Assembly (NCBI GenBank): GCA_007115705.1
Contig: QXEO01000411.1
Location: 558,001 to 622,000 of the forward strand
Reading direction: 5' to 3'
Length of the DNA stretch: 64,000 nucleotides
From: Dactylis glomerata
Lineage: Eukaryota > Streptophyta > Magnoliopsida > Poales > Poaceae
The position numbers were made by a program, and so were the translations under genes. Shown here piece after piece: positions 37,401 through 46,561 of this stretch. The notes under the pieces were generated by a model. The model was not told the DNA's origin. It saw only the letters and a program-made list of their open reading frames with translations, and did no database searches. Position 1 is the stretch's first letter. Every line of letters starts with the position of its first letter.

Positions 37401-38060
37401 CATATCTCAGGTACGAGTCAATACATTATGTCGAGCAGGCATTCTCTGACCAGCGAGCGCGCACTATGTTTTGTCATGGGTACAGGCGGGAGGTTGCCGG
37501 TGACGTGGTACCCGGCATCGTATGCCGACACGGTGGCGATGACGGACATGCGGATGCGGCCAGACACGTCGACGGGGTACCCGGGCCGGACGTACCGGTT
37601 CTACACGGGGGAGACGGTGTTCGCCTTCGGGGACGGGCTGAGCTACACAACTATGTCGCACAGCCTCGTATCGGCGCCGCCGTCGGAGGTGCCCTTGCGG
37701 CTGGCCGAGGGACACGCGTGCCGCTCGGAGGAGTGCGCTTCGGTGGTGGCCGCGGGCGACCACTGCGAGGGCCTGGCGTACGACGTGCACCTCCGGGTTC
37801 GCAACGAGGGAGCGGTGGCCGGCGCGCACACGGTGCTCCTGTTCTCGTCGCCGCCGTCGGTGCACAACGCACCGGCGAAGCACCTGCTCGGGTTCGAGAA
37901 GGTGTCGCTGGCGCCCGGGGAGGCGGGCACGGTGGCGTTCAGGGTGGACGTGTGCAGGGACCTGAGCGTGGTGGACGAGCTGGGCCAACGCAAGGTGGCG
38001 CTCGGCGGCCACACGCTGCACGTCGGCGACGTGAAGCACACCGTGAACTTACGGGTCTGA
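31465..38060 (+). CDS. GH3 beta-D-xylosidase (possibly bifunctional alpha-L-arabinofuranosidase), secreted
   Basis: Seven exons, spliced by eye: 31465-31869, 33820-34113, 35533-35702, 35848-35945, 36529-36876, 36972-37388, 37486-38060. They sum to 2,307 bases in frame, 768 aa, the normal size for plant GH3 xylosidases. A signal peptide covers about 1-26, so the enzyme should act in the cell wall, releasing xylose from xylan and xylo-oligosaccharides. The N-terminal GH3 domain has EWWSEALHG (87-95), GQETPGEDP (about 170), the substrate-binding pair K212-H213, and the nucleophile Asp295 in YISSDCDS. The C-terminal GH3 domain follows, then a fibronectin-III-like domain from about 690. Several N-glycosylation sites are visible. 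The Met at 31465 is chosen because it starts the signal peptide just after a TATA box. Introns 1 (1.95 kb) and 2 (1.4 kb) are long; intron 2 holds a Stowaway MITE. Substrate preference cannot be decided. Confidence 0.95.
32430..32466. repeat. Possible Stowaway fragment in intron 1 of the xylosidase gene
   Basis: TACTCTCTCCGATCG followed by AAAATAAGTGTCG resembles one end of a Stowaway MITE. The other end is missing, so this is a fragment. Confidence 0.4.
35390..35472. mobile_element. Stowaway MITE, 83 bp, in intron 2 of the xylosidase gene
   Basis: Ends CTTCTTCCGATCCATG and AATTGGAGGGAG are inverted repeats with a few mismatches, flanked by TA (35388-35389 and 35473-35474). It inserted about 60 bases before the exon 3 acceptor. 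Confidence 0.85.
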
Positions 38061-38651
38061 ATGATCCATTGGGAAAGAAGAAGCTAGCTATGATTTCATT
38101 TGCTAGGACGATGGAAGAGTAGGAACGATCAAAATGGGTCCTGGGAATTGGTTCAATGGGGGGTGAAAAATAATTTAGGGGCTCCCTGTTGGAAAAGAAT
38201 TTGATCAACTGGGAGCACTGGGAGTGGGGGAGGAGTTCTTTTGCCACGGTTCTTGGGTTTGATTCGATTCGTTTGGAATTGGAGGGACGATTGTGCAACT
38301 GTAATCATGTGTTGATTGATTGGAAGGGAGAAATAGCTCATTTCATCCATTCGATTCAAATCGATTCGTCTCTGATTTCATGTTACTGTTGTTGTTGTCT
38401 CTGATTCAAATCCCGGTGCGCCTTCGTATTATCTCATCCGTGTCTATCTCTTTTTCTTTTCTTCGGTACGGACTCCAGCTCCGAATCCGGACCTGGGCCG
38501 CCGTCGGCCCGTCGCGTTCTCTTTATAAAGTTAGCTCCTGCACCTCTTGCGAAACGAGGAAGAGCCCGAAGGAAAGCGAAAAGACAGTAGAGGAAAAATT
38601 CAGAACCGTATTATACTCTCACGAGTTCGAAAACTTGTTGAAAATCAGATC
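38061..38651 (+). promoter_or_regulatory. 3' flank of the xylosidase and promoter of the small gene
   Basis: No gene lies between the xylosidase stop and 38652. A TATA box (TTTATAAAG) lies at 38522-38530, 122 bases before the next start codon. The purine-rich stretch between them fits a leader. Confidence 0.5.
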
Positions 38652-39213
38652 ATGGCGTTGCGCTGTATGCTGAGGAAGATGCCGGGCCTTTGTCTGAGGT
38701 CGCCGGCCGCGGTTTCTCGACGTATGTCCACCGAGATCATCGGAGGTCGTCTGCCCAATCAGCTCCCCTGCGAGGTTAGTTTACTACTGTTGCCGGCTTG
38801 CCGCATAATTTCGTCGAAAACCAAGTCGACCACTAGTGCTTTTAACGTTTACTGTTTTATTACACACGCTATTGTAGGCCACTGAATTGCTGGGCAGGGC
38901 TAGGAAGAGCAGTGACATGTTAGTACAGGAGGTGGCTGATCTTAGGAAAGAACTAAGGTGAGTGGCACGTTAATTGACACTAGTAGGACGGTCTCAACGT
39001 TAAGAACCGAGACAGGCCACTGGCCACTATTCTACTTCAAACGAGAACTTGTTTATTTAAAGGCTTCTCTTTCTTCCTCGTGTGTGCAGGCGTGATTTTG
39101 ATGACTTGAAGAGATCATGCAATATCTTGATCAAATGTTTAGATGCATCCATTGTTGCCATAGTTGGCATAACCGCGGGGAATCTGCTGCTTAGCGCCAA
39201 AGAAAAAGTTTAA
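38652..39213 (+). CDS. Small putative mitochondrial membrane protein, 108 aa
   Basis: Three exons, 38652-38774, 38878-38957 and 39090-39213, sum to 327 bases in frame with good GT-AG borders. The first ~25 residues are rich in Arg and free of acidic residues, ending SRRMSTE, like a mitochondrial presequence with its cleavage site. Residues about 43-80 are charged and likely helical or coiled coil (VADLRKELR, RDFDDLKR). A single hydrophobic segment follows at about 87-103, and a short KEKV tail ends the protein. I do not recognise the family. A TATA box at suitable distance and three clean splice junctions argue that it is a real gene. It is independent of the xylosidase gene upstream. Confidence 0.72.
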
Positions 39214-39655
39214 TCTGTTGAACTGATGACTGGTATTGTTGTATTTTGAGATTTTTTCTCCCGGAATGTAGAACTGGCAATTTGTAGTGCTCTTGTGCAA
39301 TACTATGTTATTTCGATCGTGGGACCGTTATGAGTTTATTAATCTTTTGGTAGGAGTCTTGTTGTCCTTTTTCCAAACGCTATCATGATGTACTCCCTCC
39401 CCATCGGTTTATTAGCCCGGTACATGTGTCGAGAAAAACTGTGACCATTAATTTGGTCAATAAAATATGAGATATATGTCATAACAAATATACTATTGAA
39501 AGGTTTCGTGATGCACTGATTCATTGCGATCTGACATGCTCAGCTTTGTCACAGAAAAAGGAGTGGTTCCTATGCTTGTTCATATTTGTATTTTCATATT
39601 ACATTGTCGATTTTTCTTTGGCGGGTTATATGGGTCAGTTGACTCGACAACCAAC
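39214..39655. other. 3' flank with a truncated Stowaway end
   Basis: From 39392 the sequence begins CTCCCTCCCCATCGG after a TA, then GTTTATTAGCC, like one end of a Stowaway MITE. The other end is absent by about 39500. The remainder to the LTR element shows nothing recognisable. Confidence 0.45.
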
Positions 39656-39660
39656 GCAAT

Positions 39661-40194
39661 TGACGAGGGTATGACCCCTCGGTCCTCGATATTTGCCTAC
39701 CTGGTTCCTGCCAAGGAAGAAGCCCGCTCGAAGGATACCCGAAGCCCGCAAGGCCCAGCACTTCGATTTGGAGTAGAAGGCAAGAAATACTTGTAAACCC
39801 TAACTGGCTGCATATATAAAGCCACCAAGGGCGCCCCCTAGACAATCTAACTCGCATAGGCTACAATACAATCTCGCATAGATGCCTGAACTCGCATAGG
39901 CTAATCTCACATAGACACCTGATCTCGCATAGATCCCACGCATAGACTAGCACACGCCATCTTCTTCCACCTTCGCCAGATTGCATCTGCGCACCATTGT
40001 AACAGCTCCACATATACCAGCAATACAAGATCAGACAAGCAGGATGTAGGTCTTTACCCTCCGGGGGGCCGAACCTGGGTAAATTCGTGTGCACACCATG
40101 TTTCTGTCTGAAGCCGTCGAGTTCGCCGGATCCCCAATGCGCTCCATAGATCGAAAGCCCTTCGACATGGGCATTGCCGGGATAAACCTCGTCA
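39661..40194 (+). repeat. 5' LTR of the non-autonomous element
   Basis: 534 bp. A TATA-like CATATATAAAGCC lies near 39812. Downstream of it are several imperfect repeats of the phrase CTCGCATAGA. Confidence 0.92.
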
Positions 40195-41084
40195 ATTGGC
40201 GCCGACCGTGGAGACGACGGGATCTGGATCTACGGACTCGCCGGCTCCTTCATCATATTCATACGCCAGATAGCATCTGGTCATCGCATCAGCGTCAAGC
40301 AGACTTTCTTCGTCGACAAACAAAGGCAGATCGCATCTGGCTAAATCATTGGCTGATTCGGCTCATCATCAGCAAGGCTGGGCACGGCTGATCTCGATTT
40401 CGTCAAAGCCGAGTCAGCAAATTCGGCAGTCTTGTACGCTAGCAGATCAAAGCGCCGCCTGTTACACGCCGACGGCAGACTACACACTAGCCCGGATCGA
40501 TTCCATTGAACTCGTCGGATCGATGTGTTTAGCTAATACTCCGACGATCGACGCCAGTACATGTTGGATCAAGTCCCAAGGCCACTGCCGCGTTTGGATC
40601 GGTCCTTTGCGTCATGAGCACTAGTACGATTCGAACACTACAACCAAAGAAGCGGCCGGTGCAGCCAAGTTGAATAAAGAGGATGACCTGCTGCACATAG
40701 ATCCGTCAGCTTGGAGGTAAAAGATTAACAAATCCAAGCACAATCAATAAAGCGCCGAATTGTGTCGCATCCATCAGCGCTCAGATCGTCAGCTACAAAA
40801 ACATCAAGTCTTCAAGGAAATCAATCTGAACTAAGTACTAGTTCACGTGTATATATAAAAAAAGAACATCAATAAGGTCGACAAGCTTCGTAGACCGGTG
40901 TAGTCGCGGCAGTTAACATCGGCCAGATGGCGTCTACAGATTCATCCGCTACAGCGACAATCCTTCACGTCATCAACAATGGCGTCGTCAACTTGGATCG
41001 CCGCTACTCCGGCCATAGCTTACTTCTTCATCGCGATGCAGCGTAAAGGACATGATCTTCGAGTTCGCCATCAAGATCTTCGAG

Positions 41085-41228
41085 AAATTCGACCTCTGCA
41101 TTGACAGAAAATTCGACCTCTGCGTCGACAGAAAATTCGACCTCTGCATCGCCAGGAAATTCGACCTCTTCATCGACAAGAAATTCGACCTCTGCATCGA
41201 CAAGAAATTCGACCCCTTCACAGTCATG
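41085..41228 (+). repeat. 24-bp tandem array, six units
   Basis: AAATTCGACC recurs at 41085, 41109, 41133, 41157, 41181 and 41205, exactly 24 bases apart. On the plus strand each unit reads as a variant of KFDLCIDR within a 74-codon open frame (41052-41276). There are no unique spacers. The function, if any, is unknown. Confidence 0.85.
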
Positions 41229-41734
41229 ATCTTCGACCCTTCATCGCCACGATCTTCGACCTTGTCGTCGCCGTGATCTTCGACCCTGCGGTCAACAACA
41301 AATTCGACCGTGCCGTCATCAAAGACATTCGACCTCCACTTCAAGATTGTTCGACCCCTGTGGAGCCGAAGACTTCACCCGACACACTTCGACCCCTGCG
41401 CAGCCAAAGACTTCACCTGACACACTTTGACCCCTCGGAGCTGACACTTCAACGATTTTTCTGACAGGGGTCACCCCGGGAGAAAATACCAAAGCTAAGT
41501 CTTCCTCAACTATGAGTCGACTACTTTCATTACTTTCTGTATGCTTTCGACACTTTCAGTAACCGTGACTCGGGGGCTTTGCCTTAACATTATACATGTG
41601 TCTATTTCACATTATACATATGTCTATTTGTCTAATGACCGCCAAGTGCGAGGTATCTACCTCCCCGACTGCAGGGATCGAAGTCATCGACACTCCATCC
41701 TGACATACTTCGGCGCCTCGAATCGGCATTCATT

Positions 41735-42540
41735 TACCCCGGCGTTGGCAACACGCTCGGGGGCTGCGTCTCTTAGTGGCATATATTTGCCCCGGCGTTC
41801 GCAATACGCTCGGGGGCTGTGCCTCGAATTGACACTTCTTCGCCCCAGCGTTGGCAACACGCTCGGGGGCTACAATCAAAATTCCCGGATTCTGGTGGCA
41901 ATATACCGATTCGGATGCCGTATGTCAAATACGAAGGTAAGTCCACGGTTCGCAACACCAGATGGCCCGATATTCGTATCAAGCGCGCTCTGCCGAGTAA
42001 CTTTCCATACCTTCGGTATGAAGTCTGCACCGATGGACGCAACGGGTGCCTCACAATGAACTGGGCTTAGACCCGGTGAGTCCAACACGGCTCGGGTCGG
42101 GGTAGCGCCAGCCCACGCAGGTTCGAGTCGGGGGGACTCGAATCTGAGTAAGCTAACCGAATGTATTTGCGGCTATGCAATTAACTGAGACCCGGCGTGA
42201 GTCTTAGGCCGGTTATGCGCATCCCCCTGCAAACCAAGCTAAACATTTTTCGAGGCTCAGAATGAGTACTACTCGAATTGACATCTATTCGCTCGGCGTT
42301 GGCAACACGCTCGGGCGCTGCGCCTTACAACCCGATGCTAGCAACACTCGGGGGCTACGCTTACATGCTGACCTTAGCATTCACTCCTTTAGCACTCGGC
42401 GTTGGCAACACGCTCGGGGGCTGCGCCTCGAATTGGCATCCATCCCTCCCGGCGTTGACAACACGCTCGGGGGCTTCGCCTCGCATTGGCATCTATTCGC
42501 CCGGCGTTAGCAACACGCTCGGGGGCTGCGCCCTACGCTG
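41735..42540 (+). repeat. Dispersed ~52-bp repeats with a GCTCGGGGGCT core
   Basis: GGCGTTGGCAACACGCTCGG or close variants occur about seven times, near 41740, 41793, 41846, 42296, 42397, 42449 and 42501. The last three are spaced by about 52 bases. The core resembles the probable polypurine tract at the 3' LTR. Confidence 0.75.
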
Positions 42541-42842
42541 TTAACTTTAGCGGTCTTCTAAATCATCAACGGCTCTTCGTCTGCTACGTCGACTTCGGTT
42601 CGACATATTCCGACTCGACAACGACATCGCCTACAGCAAGCATTCGACAACGACATCGCCTACAGCAAGCCTTCGACAACATCATCACCATGATTCGGCC
42701 ACCGTGCGACTCCACCGACCACGACATGCAAGAGATTTATTTGGTGCCCTCACACGCGACATACAAGACTACGACATCAAGGGGAATCTCGGATTAGAGT
42801 CCCTGCCATAGTCTTCGACTATCCCAGGCACTCGGGGGCTAC

Positions 42843-43377
42843 TGACGAGGGTATGACCCCTCGGTCCTCGATATTTGCCTACCTGGTTCCTGCCAAGGAA
42901 GAAGCCCGCTCGAAGGATACCCGAAGCCCGCAAGGCCCAGCACTTCGACTTGGAGTAGAAGGCAAGAAATACTTGTAAACCCTAACTGGCTGCATATATA
43001 AAGCCACCAAGGGCGCCCCCTAGACAATCTAACTCGCATAGGCTACAATACAATCTCGCATAGATGCCTGAACTCGCATAGGCTAATCTCACATAGACAC
43101 CTGATCTCGCATAGATCCCACGCATAGACTAGCACACGCCATCTTCTTCCACCTTCGCCAGATTGCATCTGCGCACCATTGTAACAGCTCCACATATACC
43201 AGCAATACAAGATCAGACAAACAGGATGTAGGTCTTTACCCTCCGGGGGGCCGAACCTGGGTAAATTCGTGTGCACACCCTGTTTCTGTCTGAAGCCGTC
43301 GAGTTCGCCGGATCCCCAATGCGCTCCATAGATCGAAAGCCCTTCGACATGGGCATTGCCGGGGATAAACCTCGTCA
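42843..43377 (+). repeat. 3' LTR of the non-autonomous element
   Basis: 535 bp, nearly identical to 39661-40194, followed directly by the target duplication GCAAT. Confidence 0.92.
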
Positions 43378-43382
43378 GCAAT

Positions 43383-43718
43383 CCATGACGCCCTGCACAC
43401 ACGCATGCAAAAAAGTCATGTTGCTTTTCCTACATGGTATGTGTCTACCGTAAACTCGTGTGTGCGTCAAGGTGGCGGCGGCGCGGGGCTTTATGGCGCG
43501 CGGCTGTGGAAGTTGCATCTTCCCCAACGTATGGCACGAGGGAGGAATGTCGTGATGAAAGGGCTTGTCATGTGCGTTGTCATCACTAAGAAGTTTGCCT
43601 AGGATGCGGGCACAGGGGTGAATTTTTGGGGCCATCAACGATCTTCCGCACCACACACGAAGCATGGCGTTCCGTTTGCGATTGGGGGGGGGGGGGCTTT
43701 AAAGGTCTGATATGTACG
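43383..43718. other. Intergenic, no gene recognised
   Basis: Low ORF content. A CAGGGGTGAATTTT phrase at 43611 resembles a hAT end, but no partner end with a matching duplication was found. Confidence 0.4.
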
Positions 43719-43725
43719 ATAGGCA

Positions 43726-43870
43726 CAGTGGTGAACCAAAAACTTCCAAAAGCCAGGAAAAAGTACCAATTTTCCAAAAGGTCATTGTGGAAAATCATAA
43801 CACACAAGCTTTGCGATGTCGCCAAGCCTAGGAGGTCGCCCAGATTGGAGGGACATTAGGTCCACCCCTG
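43726..43870. mobile_element. Probable hAT-type MITE, 145 bp
   Basis: Starts CAGTGGTGAACC and ends GTCCACCCCTG. These form an imperfect inverted repeat. ATAGGCA precedes it and ATAGGCAC follows it, a 7-of-8 target duplication. Confidence 0.6.
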
Positions 43871-43879
43871 ATAGGCACC

Positions 43880-45245
43880 ATGGTTACTTTTTCCTATATG
43901 ATATGATGTATTTGATAAATAAAATTTTAAAAATGTAATAATACAGGCCGCTCAGCGAAGCGACGCCTGACATCGGTCGCCTCATGTGACAACCACGTCT
44001 TCCCCCTTTTCTCATGATTCATCTTTCTAGTTTCCTTGTTCTTTAGTTTGAACATACGAAAGCAAGGAGGCCGCTGCCGCACCTCCGCCTACCACATGAT
44101 ATTGTTCCCTAATGTCCCCGTATTCTTCCCTCTTAGTCTTAGAGGTAGTTAGACTAGCAGAATGGGTTTGGTGTGACTAGACACAACGCCAACGGGGCTC
44201 TGGTGAGTCAAAATCATCGCTGCAAGCGCGATCCGGCAAAGATGGTCCTCTAATCGGATGTTAGTGATTTTGAGATTTCCCATGTTGTATAAGTTCGTTC
44301 GACATGTTACAGGCTTTATTTTTTATTTGCTGCAAACACTCAAGCGATATGCTACGCTCATTCAGGGTGTCTAATACAAATGTTGGATGATTTTCGTAGA
44401 TGATTTGCTGCCAGCAACTGCTAGCTCCATTAGTGTTTATGAAATAGTATGAGGTATTTCTTTTGCATGAATTTCACGCAATTGACGTGAGAAGGCTACA
44501 ATAAAATGATCGGAAAGTTCAGACCTCGCTAGAGAGCACTAGAGCGCGACCGTCATAGCCTGATGAGGTACTAAATCTGAAGACTTGAGTAACTGAAAGT
44601 TTGAAACGCAGGCAAAGAAATTTGCCGGTTTCGAACACGACTTTTTAGCCAAGTGCAACTTTGTTTATGGGGACTTCTAGTAGTCGGGTTGGTCCAGATC
44701 GGCCGTCTAGTCCCGTCCAAGCACAGGAAAGCAGGCGAGGAAACAAGGAGCACGAAACCTTGGACGTCTCAACTCAAGCCGATTGACGCTCGATCGTGGT
44801 CTCGGGTCTCGACACACCTCACGCGCACGCGACGTCGCCGTCGGCCACCAACCCTCCCTCGGTCGCGTCCGACGTGGTGCCACCGGACGGGGGCGGTGGT
44901 AGTTGGATCCACCCGTAACCTCGGCCCCAGCCAACTAAACCCCCAGGCCGCCCATCGGATCGCTCTCCCAGAAGGTGAAACGCCCTCCCCGTGTCCTCAA
45001 AGGACAACGACGGCGAGCAGAGCATCGTGTAGTCGTGTTCGGTGGAGGTGAGCTCCGGCAGCCGGCAGCGCAGATCGATGGTCTTTTTGCGGAAATAACC
45101 TGCAAAGTTTCCCCCGAAAATTTCAGTAAACTACACCTTGCTCTCGCCTCTCGAGATTCGACTGTCAAGTTTTTTCTACGTTTTGATCATACGCTCAGAA
45201 GCTCTTTGCTTCATTTAAGAAGTGTAGGAAAACATATACTTCCTC
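43880..45245. other. Intergenic, no gene recognised
   Basis: A/T-rich to about 44600, then GC-rich around 44700-45060 with overlapping short ORFs on both strands and no recognisable domain. It may contain the promoter-proximal relic of an old gene, but nothing supports a call. Confidence 0.4.
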
Positions 45246-45280
45246 CGACACTAGTAGAAAACGGGGCTAATATCCTGGGG

Positions 45281-45533
45281 CATTAGTCCCGATTGCAATA
45301 TGAACCGGGACTGATGCCCTAAGCCCCACTGCTTTTTCGGCCGCAGGACCCCAGAAACCATCAGTCCCGGTTCGTTTTTAACCTTTAGTCCCGGTTCGTA
45401 TTACGAACCGGGACTAAAGTTCCTGCGATAGAATCCGACCGTTGTCAGTGACATTAGTCCCGGCTGGTAACACCAACCGGGACTAAAGACCGGACCTTTA
45501 GTCCCGGTTGGTAATACCAACCGGGACTAATGA
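45281..45533. repeat. 5' subterminal palindrome cluster of the CACTA element
   Basis: At least four hairpin-forming units such as AGTCCCGGTTGGTAATACC followed by its complement. They are separated by 10-50 bases and end just before the first TATA box. Confidence 0.9.
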
Positions 45534-46561
45534 CTTCCCTATATAAAACAGTCCCTTCTTCCTCCCCGAGCCAGCCACTCCCCCTCTTCACTCTCAAGTG
45601 TTCTTCATACAACAAACCTACCTCGAGTTTATCCTCTTTGACCACCATTTTCTATCACAAATTGATGTCCCCACTTGAATCTAAGTGGACTAAAAGGTGA
45701 GAAACTTTGTGCTTTTGTGTTTCATTGGTAATTTAGCTCATTTAATGCTCTAAAAGTAGAGAGATTTGTGATTTTTTTCATGTTAGATTTTATTCATGTT
45801 AGATTTTATAGATTTTATTCATGTTAGATTTTATTCATATTAGATTTTATTCATGTTAGATTTTATTAGAAATAAAAATGCTATTAGAAATAGAAATGTT
45901 AGAATTAAAAATAAAAATAGAAGTAGACATAGCTAACATAGAAATAGAAATAGAGATAGAGATAGAAAAATAGAAATACTGATAGAAATAGAGATAGAAA
46001 TACCGATAGAGGTAAAAATAGAAATGCTATATAGATTTTATTCATGTTAGATTTTATTAGAAATAGAAATGCTATTAGAAATAGAAATGTTAGAATTAAA
46101 AATAAAAATAGAAGTAGACATAGCTAACATAGAAATAGAAATAGAAATAGAGATAGAGATAGAAAAATAGAAATACCGATAGAAATAGAGATAGAAATAC
46201 CGATAGAGGTAAAAATAGAAATGCTATATAGATTTTATTCATGTTAGATTTTATTAGAAATAGAAATGCTATTAGAAATAGAAATGTTAGAATTAAAAAT
46301 AAAAATAGAAGTAGACATAGCTAACATAGAAATATAAATAGAGATAGAGATAGAAAAATAGAAATACCGATAGAAATAGAGATAGAAATACCGATAGAGG
46401 TAAAAATAGAAATGCTATATAGATTTTATTTATGTTAGATTTTATTAGAAATAGAAATGCTAAAGTTTTGTTAACTTATTCTTACTTATCAAACTAAAAT
46501 TAGAGATAGAAATAGAAATTGTATATTTGATTTGCGTTTGATATGTACTTATATAATGCAG
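45534..46561 (+). promoter_or_regulatory. Promoter and leader of the CACTA transposase gene
   Basis: A TATA box (CTATATAAAA, 45540-45549) directly follows the palindrome cluster. A short C/T-rich leader exon probably ends at the donor at 45696/45697 (AAAAG then GTGAG). The leader intron runs to the acceptor at 46560-46561, immediately before the start codon at 46562. The intron contains the 190-197-bp tandem array. Confidence 0.6.
45842..46460. repeat. Three tandem units of ~190-197 bp in the leader intron
   Basis: AGATTTTATTCATGTTAG or a close variant starts units at 45842, 46032, 46229 and 46421. The units consist of GAAATAGA-type simple sequence with conserved order. Confidence 0.85.

Larger units (their letters stand above)
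39661..43377 (+). mobile_element. Young non-autonomous LTR retrotransposon, 3.7 kb
   Basis: LTRs 39661-40194 and 42843-43377 start TGACGAGGGTATGACC and end AAACCTCGTCA. The target duplication is GCAAT (39656-39660 and 43378-43382). Just after the 5' LTR lies TTGGCGCCGACCGTGG, the position of the primer-binding site. ACTCGGGGGCTAC just before the 3' LTR is the probable polypurine tract. By eye the LTRs differ by three substitutions and one base of length, so the insertion is recent. The 2.65-kb interior has no gag or pol and contains two tandem arrays. It must have been mobilised by another element's proteins. Confidence 0.92.

Noticed and set aside
37019..38122. Long plus-frame ORF across exons 6-7 of the xylosidase
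   Set aside because: It reads through the intron at 37389-37485 in the wrong frame. The GH3 reading continues in another frame after splicing.
41085..41228. A CRISPR-like array
   Set aside because: The 24-bp units are contiguous with no unique spacers, in a plant retrotransposon. It is a plain tandem repeat.
43611..43725. A second hAT end at CAGGGGTGAATTTT
   Set aside because: No partner end with an 8-bp duplication could be found.
44700..45060. A possible gene in the GC-rich block left of the CACTA element
   Set aside because: Overlapping short ORFs on both strands, no domain, no convincing splice sites or start context.
45360..45533. microRNA-type hairpin genes in the CACTA subterminal region
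   Set aside because: The hairpins are short, near-perfect and occur as many copies in all three clusters, as expected for TNPA-binding repeats.
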